From positions 1 to 64,000 of the forward strand of contig NZ_CBVI010000094.1 in assembly GCF_000513195.1 (NCBI RefSeq): a stretch of DNA of 64,000 nt, given 5' to 3'. The notes below the pieces were generated by a model. It was not told where the DNA came from. It worked only from the letters and a program-made list of their open reading frames with translations, and did not search any database. The position numbers and the translations under genes were made by a program. Source of the stretch: Bacteroides timonensis. Lineage in GTDB: Bacteria > Bacteroidota > Bacteroidia > Bacteroidales > Bacteroidaceae. Below, one piece after another: positions 35,836 through 43,730 of this stretch (position 1 is its first letter; each line of letters starts with the position of its first letter).

Positions 35836-36918
35836 TTATTGTTTTTCGGACGCTGCCTTATACTCGGATGGTGTCTTTCCCGTCACCTTCTTGAAGACAC
35901 TCTGGAAGGTGGACTTGGAACTGAAGCCTACTTCCATTGCCAAACTGATGATTGTCTTGTTGTGGTATTCCCTGTTTCTGATTCTTTCTATCACTTCCGC
36001 CACTCGGTATTGGTTGACCAGCTCACTGAAGCCGTCGTCCGATGTCTCGTTGATAATCCGGGACAAGTAGTTGGGAGAGATGGACAGCCGCTCTGCAACG
36101 TCGGAGATTCTCAAATTGGGATTCCGGTATATCTTTTCGCTTTCCAGCAGCGATATGAGCTGTGTGTAATATGGATTCTCGGCTTTCCGGACCTCTCTGT
36201 ATTCTTCGGCAAACACTGTGGCGATGCTTTGATTGATGATTAGGTTATACCCTCCCCAGCCGATGAAATATAAGCCTATCATAATCTGAGGAATATAGAA
36301 GATTAATCTATCTACCCTTGCCACCATCAATGGAATTATTATCGAGATGCCCAGTAAAATGGAAAGTACCACGGTCATCATGATGAATAGGCGTATTCCG
36401 TTGTATATTTTCCGGTCGAGTCCTTCCTGTGTATGCACGTTTTTAATGTTGGCATTCGCCTTGACAGCCCCCGCAATGACAAATAGTATAAACGCCAAGA
36501 AGCAAATGCTTCTTATTTGAAACAAGAAATCCAGGATGGCCCGTGAGTACTCACCCGTAAAGAGAATGACGCCTATCGGCAAGAGGTGAGCGCCAATTTC
36601 GCCTATAGCCAGGTATTTTATGGAAGAGACAAACCTTTTGGGGAACAATTCCTGCTGCGAAAACGCCTCTATATACCTGATGGAAAAGTAATATGGCAGA
36701 AAGGTTAGGTTCAGTGGCAATAACAATATTACGTGAATGCGTGTGCTTGGTGGCTCCATAAAGTATAGATTCTGGAATACACCCAGTGCCACGAGCAACA
36801 TGGCTATACCCAGATGTCGATTGGCCTTGTTGCAAGGGCGTTGCACGAACTGAAGGATTCCTATGATGCAAAGGGGCAAAAAGATGGAATATAGTATAAC
36901 TGACAGGGGGTTCATCAT
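35836..36918 (-). CDS. Membrane-anchored AraC-type transcriptional regulator
   Basis: A 360-aa protein. The first 230 residues hold about seven hydrophobic helices (for example VILYSIFLPLCIIGILQF and IVPLMVARVDRLIFY-like segments). The C-terminal 105 residues are an AraC/XylS DNA-binding domain with two helix-turn-helix units: LRISDVAERLSISPNYLSRI and ISLAMEVGFSSKSTFQSVFK, then KVTGKTPSEYK. This architecture senses a signal in or at the membrane. The nearest candidate target is the GIN lipoprotein gene 142 bp downstream on the same strand. The gene appears intact. Confidence 0.87.
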   Translation of the reverse strand: MMNPLSVILYSIFLPLCIIGILQFVQRPCNKANRHLGIAMLLVALGVFQNLYFMEPPSTRIHVILLLPLNLTFLPYYFSIRYIEAFSQQELFPKRFVSSIKYLAIGEIGAHLLPIGVILFTGEYSRAILDFLFQIRSICFLAFILFVIAGAVKANANIKNVHTQEGLDRKIYNGIRLFIMMTVVLSILLGISIIIPLMVARVDRLIFYIPQIMIGLYFIGWGGYNLIINQSIATVFAEEYREVRKAENPYYTQLISLLESEKIYRNPNLRISDVAERLSISPNYLSRIINETSDDGFSELVNQYRVAEVIERIRNREYHNKTIISLAMEVGFSSKSTFQSVFKKVTGKTPSEYKAASEKQ

Positions 36919-37039
36919 TTACAATCTATTTTACGTGAGTTCGATATAAGATTAAATTTATTATCTTGATTATTATGAACATAGCGATAAAAGTATTAAA
37001 TTTATAGTGCTTAAATATAACATTTAAACGATTATCACT

Positions 37040-37442
37040 ATGTTCTCAGAGGCTAAAATTACAGAGATTTATTATATGGCGGATGATTTCTGCAAGGAAT
37101 TTACGTTGCAACAGAAAAAAATATATGGTTGAAGATACGACTCATAAGCATCGGAACAAACCGAACCGTATGAATGATGCGGAAATAATGGTTATCCTTA
37201 TCCTGTTCCATTCGGGAAGGTTCAGATGTTTCAAGCATTATTACAAGGAATATGTTTGCAAACATTTGACACATCTTTTTCCACACCATGTATCGTACAA
37301 CCGTTTTGTGGAATTGGAAAAAGAAGTCCTGTTTCCATTAACCATCTTCATCAAGCAAGTGCTATTGGGTACATGTACCGGCATTAGCTTCGTGGATTCC
37401 ACCCCGCTTCGTGTATGCCGTAATCAACGTGTTAAACCTTGA
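37040..37442 (+). mobile_element. IS982-family transposase remnant
   Basis: The reading starts at ATG 37040 (MFSEAKITEIYYMADDFC..) and breaks at a seven-A run near 37111-37117. One A fewer would join it to the next frame, which begins MVEDTTHKHRNKPNRMNDAE and contains VILILFHSGRFRCFKHYY and GTCTGISFVDSTPLRV. That last segment carries the first catalytic aspartate of IS982-type DDE transposases. The frame then stops at 37440, where the rest of the catalytic domain should follow. The copy is frameshifted and 3' truncated and must be inactive. No terminal repeat pair was found. Confidence 0.82.
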
Positions 37443-37689
37443 TAAGCAAACCTAAGCAGAGCAGCGCAAACGGTACGGAGACTGTTAAATGTCACATTTG
37501 AACGGGTAATGATTTGAAAACCTAACTGCTTCCTAAATCCGCTTTTCTTTGCGTTTTCCCTTTTTCTCTATTGGCTTCGCTTGTCACCGCAATTGCTTTA
37601 TTAATAAGCCATTCAGTGCCATTTATCCCTTTCTATTCGTTTATTCCAGAGATTTTGTAAAACTTTGTCACAAAACAAAGCTGAATCGT

Positions 37690-38885
37690 ATGAAATACCC
37701 TATCGGAATACAGAGTTTTGAAAGCCTTATCAAGGATGGATATGTCTATGTGGACAAGACCGAATTGATCTATCAACTGGCTAACACAGGCAGCTATTAC
37801 TTCCTGAGCCGCCCGCGCCGATTCGGAAAAAGCCTGCTGATTTCTACGCTCGAAGCCTACTTCAGCGGACATCGGGAACTCTTCGAGGGACTTGCCATAG
37901 AGAAACTGGAAAAGGACTGGACGAAATACCCCATTCTGCATCTGGACCTGAACACGGGCAAATATGACGAAAAGCGCAGCCTTGACGATGTGCTGAACGA
38001 CACCCTGCATTTTTGGGAGGATTTGTACGGAAGCTCGCCAAGCGAAGTAACCCCGGAGCTGCGCTTCAAGGGCATTATCAGGCGTGCCGCCGAGAAGGCC
38101 GGACAGCGAGTGGTCATCCTTGTGGACGAATATGACAAACCCATACTCCAGACACTCGGCAACAAGGAGTTGCAGGACGAATACCGAAACACGCTCAAGG
38201 CATTCTATTCGGTGATGAAGACGCAGGACAGGTACATACGCTTCGGACTGCTGACAGGAGTGACTAAATTCGGGAAGGTAAGCGTGTTCAGCGACCTGAA
38301 CAACCTCATCGACCTTTCGATGGACAGGCAGTTCCAAAGCATCTGCGGAATAACCGATGAAGAGATACACACTTATTTTGAAGAGCCGCTCCGGGAAATA
38401 GCGGAAAACTACGGCATCACTTACGATGAAGCCTGCAAACAACTGAAAGAACGATACGACGGCTATCACTTCCTGCGAAACGGAACCGACTTATACAATC
38501 CCTTCAGTCTGATGAATACATTCCGTTCAAAAGAATTCGGCAGTTACTGGTTCGAGACAGGCACGCCCTCCTACCTCGTGAAACTATTGAAGGACAACGA
38601 CTTCCGCCTGCCAAACCTGACCGATGAGGGGGTCACTGCAAAAACTCTGACCGATGTGGAGTCGTTCAAGGACAATCCAATAGCGGTGATCTATCAAAGC
38701 GGGTATCTGACGATAAAAGGATATGACGAGGAATTCGACATCTATCGGCTGGGATTCCCCAACAAGGAAGTGGCGGAGGGGTTCATCAAGTATTTAGCGC
38801 CCTATTATATGCCGGTGAAGAGCGATGAATCGGGGTGAACTTCTCGCTGGAGAAAAGAAGCATTGACGGATGGAAGATTGAGTAA
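37690..38885 (+). pseudogene. AAA-ATPase / PD-(D/E)XK protein with nuclease domain deleted
   Basis: From ATG 37690 the frame encodes 382 residues of the AAA-ATPase-like family: YVYVDKTELIYQL, Walker A-like FLSRPRRFGKSLLIST, Walker B VVILVDEYDKPIL, then GLTGVTKFGKVS. Normal members continue with a C-terminal PD-(D/E)XK nuclease domain (DUF1703) to about 510-520 residues. Here the reading ends VKSDESG at 38838. The DNA continues in another frame as GVNFSLEKRSIDGWKIE with a stop at 38883, which is the normal C-terminus of the family. So the nuclease domain was deleted between two short ATCGGGG-like matches. The ATPase part could still be made. Confidence 0.82.
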
Positions 38886-38894
38886 TAAAAACAA

Positions 38895-38930
38895 GCGGAG
38901 GAATAAAACCCCTCCGTACCTCGTTATTTT
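38895..38930 (+). terminator. Terminator after the AAA-ATPase
   Basis: CGGAGG (38896-38901) pairs with CCTCCG (38911-38916) around a 9-nt loop, followed by TACCTCGTTATTTTTT. The stem is short, so this is a moderate call. Confidence 0.5.
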
Positions 38931-38939
38931 TTGGGGACT

Positions 38940-39009
38940 ACACGAAACCTCACATAACCTCCGTTAACCTCATTTATCCTCACGGAACCTCACGAAACCT
39001 CACGGAACC
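38940..39009. repeat. Seven tandem 10-bp repeats upstream of the HU gene
   Basis: Seven consecutive 10-mers of consensus CACGGAACCT run from 38940 to 39009 with 0-4 changes each (for example CACGAAACCT, CACATAACCT, CCGTTAACCT). The period is one DNA helical turn, so all units face the same side of the helix. The array ends about 25 bp before the TATCTTTG minus-7 box at 39034-39041, the place where an activator or architectural protein would bind. Confidence 0.8.
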
Positions 39010-39033
39010 CCTCGCCGCGCCGTCCGCCTGACG

Positions 39034-39041
39034 TATCTTTG
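39034..39041 (+). promoter_or_regulatory. Minus-7 box of the HU-smalltalk-amidase genes
   Basis: TATCTTTG followed by TTTCAC fits the Bacteroides minus-7 consensus. No TTTG is found at the expected minus-33 position, which is GC-rich and adjoins the 10-bp repeats. This suggests dependence on an activator. Confidence 0.6.
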
Positions 39042-39124
39042 TTTCACCGGAGCGAAAGAAGTCCCTGTCTCCTCCCCCGCTCCGGAGATTTTATTACTCA
39101 TTTAATTTAAAAAATCACAAAGTT

Positions 39125-39625
39125 ATGTCAAATGCTTTAGTAGTGCGCACACAACGCCACAAGAAAATCGGCGACGCGAAATCGCCGATGGTTTACACCC
39201 TGAAACGCAAACCGAAAGACGCCAAGATCTTCGACCTTGAACGCATCGCCCAAGACATTGAAGCCTTGGGCGGAATGTCGGCCGAAGACGTGGTGCACGT
39301 CGGCAGAGCCATCGTCCGCCAAATGCGCCAGACGATGACCGACGGCAACAGTGTCCGTCTGGACGGCTTCGGGATTTTCCACACCACCTTTAAATGTCGT
39401 GCCACCGAAGTGGCAAAAGACTGTACGGTGAAGAATATCGAACGTGTCAATATCCGTTTCAAGGTGGCAAACACCTTGCGACTGGCAAACGACAGCATTG
39501 CCACCACCAAGGGAGGACCGAACAACATCGTCTTCGAACTGGTGGCGGAAGACAGCAGTTCGTCCACCGGTGGCGGTTCTTCTTCCGGTGGCGGCGGAGG
39601 TCTGGAGGAGAATCCGCTGGGATAG
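39125..39625 (+). CDS. HU-family (HU-HIG) DNA-binding protein
   Basis: A 166-aa protein of the Bacteroides HU-like group. The histone-like fold is visible in GGMSAEDVVHVGRAIVRQ and SVRLDGFGIFHTTFKC, followed by RVNIRFKVANTLRLANDS. It is longer than bacterial HU (about 90 residues) because of an N-terminal extension and a flexible Ser/Gly tail (SSSSTGGGSSSGGGGG). It usually follows DUF4248 in the phage-like module and here is separated from it by cargo. A role in DNA bending at the module's replication or recombination sites is inferred. Confidence 0.88.
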   Translation: MSNALVVRTQRHKKIGDAKSPMVYTLKRKPKDAKIFDLERIAQDIEALGGMSAEDVVHVGRAIVRQMRQTMTDGNSVRLDGFGIFHTTFKCRATEVAKDCTVKNIERVNIRFKVANTLRLANDSIATTKGGPNNIVFELVAEDSSSSTGGGSSSGGGGGLEENPLG

Positions 39626-39664
39626 GGTAATCACTAAACATTCATCACTAATCTCTTAATCTTT

Positions 39665-39760
39665 ATGAAAAAAACGACTTGGGACAAGATTTTGAAAGTA
39701 ATCATCGCGGTGGCTTCGGCCGTAATCGGCGCTTTTAGCGCAAATGCGATGAACCTGTGA
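39665..39760 (+). CDS. Smalltalk peptide, holin-like
   Basis: A 31-aa peptide, MKKTTWDKILKVIIAVASAV then IGAFSANAMNL. It has a basic N-terminus and one hydrophobic helix rich in small residues. It matches the peptide annotated as smalltalk protein in Bacteroides. Its stop codon TGA overlaps the GTG start of the amidase gene in GTGA (39757-39760), so the two are translationally coupled. Single-helix peptides placed directly before a phage amidase are typical of holins; that role is inferred, not shown. Confidence 0.8.
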   Translation: MKKTTWDKILKVIIAVASAVIGAFSANAMNL

Positions 39761-40206
39761 GAAGGATCGATTTAATTGTGATCCATTGCAGCGCCACGCG
39801 CGAGGACCGCCCCTTTACCGAACAGGACCTGGAAACCGCTCACCGCCTTCGCGGTTTTGATGGCATAGGCTATCATTTCTACGTTCGCCGTAACGGTGAT
39901 ATCAAGTCCACACGCCCGGTCGAGAGGGTCGGTGCCCACGCGCGTGGACACAATGCAAATTCAATCGGAATTTGCTATGAGGGTGGTCTGGATTGCCACG
40001 GGCTGGCAAAGGATACCCGGACGGAATGGCAAAGGCATTCACTGCGGGTACTGGTACGGGCTTTGAAGATGGATTATCCGGAAGCAAGGGTTGTGGGGCA
40101 TCGGGATTTGAGTCCGGATGTCAATGGGAATGGTGAAGTGGAGCCGATGGAGTGGACGAAGGAGTGTCCGTGCTTCGAGGTAAAAAGCTTTATTACAAGC
40201 TGGTGA
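39757..40206 (+). CDS. N-acetylmuramoyl-L-alanine amidase (amidase_2)
   Basis: A 149-aa T7-lysozyme/PGRP-type amidase that cleaves the bond between MurNAc and L-Ala. The zinc ligands are the histidine in VIHCSATRED near residue 9, the histidine in ARVVGHRDLSPD, and the cysteine in WTKECPCFEV near the end. HARGHNANSIGICYEGG is the central motif. No signal peptide is seen, so export would need a holin such as the preceding smalltalk peptide. I use the GTG start at 39757, which overlaps the smalltalk stop codon. Confidence 0.92.
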   Translation: MRRIDLIVIHCSATREDRPFTEQDLETAHRLRGFDGIGYHFYVRRNGDIKSTRPVERVGAHARGHNANSIGICYEGGLDCHGLAKDTRTEWQRHSLRVLVRALKMDYPEARVVGHRDLSPDVNGNGEVEPMEWTKECPCFEVKSFITSW

Positions 40207-40207
40207 C

Positions 40208-40240
40208 AGAAAGAGGGGGAACGCCCCTCTTTCTTATTTA
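40208..40240 (+). terminator. Terminator after the amidase
   Basis: A 10-bp perfect stem, GAAAGAGGGG (40209-40218) with CCCCTCTTTC (40224-40233), has a 5-nt loop and is followed by TTATTTA. It closes the phage-like module on its right side. Confidence 0.88.
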
Positions 40241-40258
40241 CTCGTTCTACCAACCTCT

Positions 40259-40434
40259 TTAACGAACCTCTCCTTTCTTCTTTAGTGTTTTCATATAAAT
40301 AGAACTTTCTTGGAATTTTCCAGCAATATCAGTTTCTGAATATTCTAAAAAGAATAATCTTTATTTAATTTCAATCCTGTAATTTTTTGTTCCAACTGCT
40401 CACGACACTAACGATCTCCATATATTCTCAATAC
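40259..40434 (-). pseudogene. Glycosyltransferase family 4 remnant
   Basis: On the minus strand the segment reads KVLRIYGDR, a stop, CREQLEQKITGLKLNKDYSF, then after a one-base shift LEYSETDIAGKFQESSIYMK and a short tail to a stop at 40259. The intact version of this stretch (VLRIYGDGSLREQLE..DIAGKFQESS) is the middle of the nucleotide-sugar domain of family 4 glycosyltransferases. The neighbouring gene at 40480 contains the similar WILRIFGDGSLRGELE and NIADKYAESSI. The remnant lies between the module's terminator and the intact glycosyltransferase, so it probably marks a truncated gene at the module boundary. Confidence 0.72.
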
Positions 40435-40479
40435 TTTATTTTAATGAGAAATTTATAGTTCAGTAGTTGATTAGATGAG

Positions 40480-41655
40480 TCATTTACTCAACTGAGTATT
40501 ATGTTGTAATAGTTCTTCAAATAGTTCTTTCCACAAAACCACAATATTTTCCATATGATATCGCTGAACATTCTGCAAAGCATTCTTTCCCATTTGTCTA
40601 CGTTCCTCTTCATTTTCTATCAACCGGAGAATGCTTTGTTCCATTTTTTCAACATTCCCTTTTTCAACTAGTATACCATCTTCTTGATCCCTTATTATAT
40701 CTCGTGGTCCACAAGGACACTCAAAAGAAACAACAGGGAGACCACAACACATAGCCTCAATTATAACTAAGCCAAAACCTTCAAAACGTGAGCTCAATAC
40801 AGATATTGAACTTTCAGCGTACTTATCAGCTATATTTTTAACAGGAAAATCCAAAAAACAATTGTTTGTAATCCCTTCTTGTATTACCTGCAATTCCAAC
40901 TCTCCGCGTAGCGAACCATCACCAAATATTCGTAAAATCCAATCAGGATATTTCATCGTCACTTTCTTCCAAACAGAAATCAACATATCAAAACCTTTTT
41001 GTCTCTCATATCTACCAACAGCTATTACTTGCTTAGAAGTACATAAAGAAATCTTATCAGGCAAAAAAGTTAAAGGATTGGGAATGACTATCACATTTTT
41101 TAATTCATCCCAGGATTGCTTGTCCTCAGATGTTAATACGACAAATCTATCTAAACTCTTTACTTTCTTTATATATTGTGCTTTCCAATACTCCAATAAA
41201 AAATGAGGTACATATTTTGCCAGTAAAGGATTGATAGAAGTTAGATATCTATTTTTATCAATATGGTTTTCCGCAATTTTGATACTACTATCTGTCATCC
41301 GATGAACAAAACTAACCTCACGTCTTACAAGCAAGATAGTTATATCAGGTTGTATTTGAGCCAAAAGTTTATTCAAACGCTTTATATGTAATTTCCTTTT
41401 CTGAAGAAAACAAAAAAAACGACGATAAGGTGGAAGCCATTCGTCATAGTTAATGTCAAGCTGATGTACTTTAATAGAAGGATGCAAATCAAAAAATGGT
41501 TCTTTCTTTTTACCATCAGTTATTACAATATGAACTTCATATCCCAAATTTTCTGCAAAATAGTTTGCTTTTACAGATAAGACACGTTCAATTCCACCAG
41601 CTATATGTAATGAAGGATTACAATAGACTATTTTTAAAGGTTCATGACACACCAT
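40480..41655 (-). CDS. Glycosyltransferase family 4
   Basis: A 391-aa GT-B enzyme. The N-terminus reads KIVYCNPSLHIAGGIERVL, typical of family 4 acceptor halves. The nucleotide-sugar half has VIAVGRYERQKGFDML near 233, WILRIFGDGSLRGEL and the E-x7-E motif in SRFEGFGLVIIEAMCCGLPVV near 308. Probably cytoplasmic and adding one residue of the repeat unit. It is the last intact gene of the right-hand minus-strand operon. Confidence 0.9.
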   Translation of the reverse strand: MVCHEPLKIVYCNPSLHIAGGIERVLSVKANYFAENLGYEVHIVITDGKKKEPFFDLHPSIKVHQLDINYDEWLPPYRRFFCFLQKRKLHIKRLNKLLAQIQPDITILLVRREVSFVHRMTDSSIKIAENHIDKNRYLTSINPLLAKYVPHFLLEYWKAQYIKKVKSLDRFVVLTSEDKQSWDELKNVIVIPNPLTFLPDKISLCTSKQVIAVGRYERQKGFDMLISVWKKVTMKYPDWILRIFGDGSLRGELELQVIQEGITNNCFLDFPVKNIADKYAESSISVLSSRFEGFGLVIIEAMCCGLPVVSFECPCGPRDIIRDQEDGILVEKGNVEKMEQSILRLIENEEERRQMGKNALQNVQRYHMENIVVLWKELFEELLQHNTQLSK

Positions 41656-41741
41656 ACATTTTTCACTTTATCCAATAATAAAGAATCACTATCTTTTGCT
41701 ATAATATCAGGCCTATAATAACTTTTCTGATGAACAAACAT
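41634..41741 (-). CDS. Possible 35-aa ORF between two glycosyltransferases
   Basis: A minus-strand frame reads MFVHQKSYYRPDIIAKDSDS then LLLDKVKNVWCVMNL. The composition (D, K, Y and I rich, no low complexity) looks like protein, and the frame stays open upstream to near the end of the preceding GT2 gene without a further ATG. It overlaps the start of the family 4 gene. It may be a coupling peptide or a leftover of a deleted gene. No family recognised. Confidence 0.3.
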   Translation of the reverse strand: MFVHQKSYYRPDIIAKDSDSLLLDKVKNVWCVMNL

Positions 41742-41760
41742 CTGAGATACCGAATTAACA

Positions 41761-42669
41761 TCAACCCTTTTTGGCAGTAATATTACAACTCAAATCCAAA
41801 TGTAAAAACAATCCGGAAAGTCCTCCCTTCCAAATACCTTTTACCAAGTCCCACCTTCCTTTTAGTAAACAAAGAAAACTGTTTTTGGGAATAGCCAAAA
41901 ACAATAAGTATGAACATGTAAGCAACTTCCTCAACCCTTTGCTATTTCTACGAGCATAAATCATACGTGAGCGCATCAAATAGTATTCCCGCAAGGGAGT
42001 TACTTTAGGTATACTCATACCTTCTTTGTGATAAACGACAGAAGCAGGCTCATAGAACAGGCGATATCCCGCTTCACGCATCCGACGACTCCAATCAAAT
42101 TCCTCAAAAAACAGGAAATACACTTCTGTCATCAGCCCTACTCGTTCTATTACATCACGCCGCACCATCATGGCTCCGCCATGTAGCACTTCTGTCTCTT
42201 TTGGCTCTAGAAACTGCTCACGGCGAGCAGGTTCAAAAGATTCAGTAGTATGTCGTAGGGAAATCGAAGTAAGATCTTGGTAACCATAATACTGTAACTG
42301 TTCTGGATCAAAGTAGAAAGCAATACAAGGAGACACCCCTGCCCATCTATTATCCTCAAGCCGTTTAACCATGGCTTGCAGCACAGGAGCTTTTATTATC
42401 ATATCATTGTTTAAGAAGAAAATAAACTCTCCTTTAGCATACTGATAACCTAAATTGTTTCCACCTGCAAAGCCCAAATTATGTTTACTGCTTATCACTG
42501 TAACCTCAGGAAAGGCCACTTGTATGTATTTAGCATCATCCTCTTGAGAGGCATTATCCACAACAATGATTTCATGAGGATACGTCTCATATCGTTTTAA
42601 AGAAGCTATCAACTCACAAGTATCTTTACAGCCATTATAATTGATAGTAATAATTGATACCATAGCCAT
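41761..42669 (-). CDS. Glycosyltransferase family 2, rhamnosyltransferase-like
   Basis: A 302-aa GT-A enzyme. The N-terminus MVSIITINYNGCKDTCELI and EIIVVDNASQEDD carry the nucleotide-binding residues, FAGGNNLGYQYAKGEFIFFLNND has the DxD-equivalent NND, and GGAMMVRRDVIERVGLMTE with EEFDWSRRMREAGYR are catalytic-site segments of the rhamnosyltransferase-like subgroup. Two bp separate it from the upstream GT2 gene. Donor unknown. Confidence 0.9.
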   Translation of the reverse strand: MAMVSIITINYNGCKDTCELIASLKRYETYPHEIIVVDNASQEDDAKYIQVAFPEVTVISSKHNLGFAGGNNLGYQYAKGEFIFFLNNDMIIKAPVLQAMVKRLEDNRWAGVSPCIAFYFDPEQLQYYGYQDLTSISLRHTTESFEPARREQFLEPKETEVLHGGAMMVRRDVIERVGLMTEVYFLFFEEFDWSRRMREAGYRLFYEPASVVYHKEGMSIPKVTPLREYYLMRSRMIYARRNSKGLRKLLTCSYLLFLAIPKNSFLCLLKGRWDLVKGIWKGGLSGLFLHLDLSCNITAKKG

Positions 42670-42671
42670 TC

Positions 42672-43730
42672 TTACTCAAAGTGAATAATATCTTTCAATC
42701 TTCGTCTCAAATCCAATGCCACCATAATTCGTATTATCCCCCACTTCATCCATGGAGGACAGGCATACAGAAAAGCGTATGAAAGCATAATAACTGTATT
42801 TTTATCTCTGTATAAACGTGCAGGATAGACAAAACGACGTTTTAACAAACTCTTCACTAACTTGTTCTTCTGCTTTGAAGAAATAGCAGATGAAGCACAT
42901 GCCCTATAAGCATGATAAATGCTTATCCTCATCGTGTCTATCAATAAACCCGAGTAGAATTTCTCCCCGGCAAAAGGACGCATATAATTCGCTTTTAGTC
43001 TTTCTGTCTCAATATATTGCTCTACATGAAAGTCTGTATAGCCCGCCTGCTCCTTAACACTGGTTACAGAACTGGGATTATAAGTAAAAATCAACGTACA
43101 ATCGGGTATCAACCGACATGAACGGGCACATAAAATAACCTGATAAGTAAACCAAGGATCATCTATCAAAAAATGTGGAATGCAGTGAATATTATTCTGC
43201 CGCAAAAAATCTGTACGATACAATTTATTCCAGGTTGCAACAAATATATTTTGTCTTTGACCATAACGATATTCCACTACCGCATGTTCTCCCCCCTCAA
43301 CCAAAAGGTCAGGGTATTGGCATCCGCCAGGATAAACATTGCCCTCCAAATCTTTCCGCACAAATGAAGCCGCAACAAAATCAACCGGATGCTCTTGCAT
43401 CTTCCGATACAATATTTCTATACATTCCGGTACAATTACATCATCACAATCCATGGTAAAAAGATATTCTCCATTTGCATGGTTCACAATAGCATTACGA
43501 GCCGCACCAGTACCTTGATTATATATTTGATCGATAATGCGTACAACATTACCACGTGAATGGTTATTTACCACACTGTGAACAATATCCATACTATTTC
43601 CTTTATCATCTACTAAAATATATTCAATATTAGGGTATGTTTGAGCAAAAGCAGACAAAAGAGTACGTTCTATAAGATCTGCTGCATTATAAACAGGGAT
43701 TCCTAATGTAATTAAAGGAAGTTCTTTCAT
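42672..43730 (-). CDS. Glycosyltransferase family 2
   Basis: A 352-aa GT-A enzyme. Motifs: LPLITLGIPVYNAADLIERT at the N-terminus, YILVDDKGNSMDIV, GTGAARNAIVNHANGEYLF and the DxD site TMDCDDVIVPE near residue 95. The C-terminal region is helical and basic. It overlaps the upstream gene by 4 bp, which means coupled translation. Acceptor and donor sugars are unknown. Confidence 0.9.
   Translation of the reverse strand: MKELPLITLGIPVYNAADLIERTLLSAFAQTYPNIEYILVDDKGNSMDIVHSVVNNHSRGNVVRIIDQIYNQGTGAARNAIVNHANGEYLFTMDCDDVIVPECIEILYRKMQEHPVDFVAASFVRKDLEGNVYPGGCQYPDLLVEGGEHAVVEYRYGQRQNIFVATWNKLYRTDFLRQNNIHCIPHFLIDDPWFTYQVILCARSCRLIPDCTLIFTYNPSSVTSVKEQAGYTDFHVEQYIETERLKANYMRPFAGEKFYSGLLIDTMRISIYHAYRACASSAISSKQKNKLVKSLLKRRFVYPARLYRDKNTVIMLSYAFLYACPPWMKWGIIRIMVALDLRRRLKDIIHFE

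Noticed and set aside
38940..39009. CRISPR array
   Set aside because: The units are contiguous 10-mers with no spacers, and no cas genes are present.
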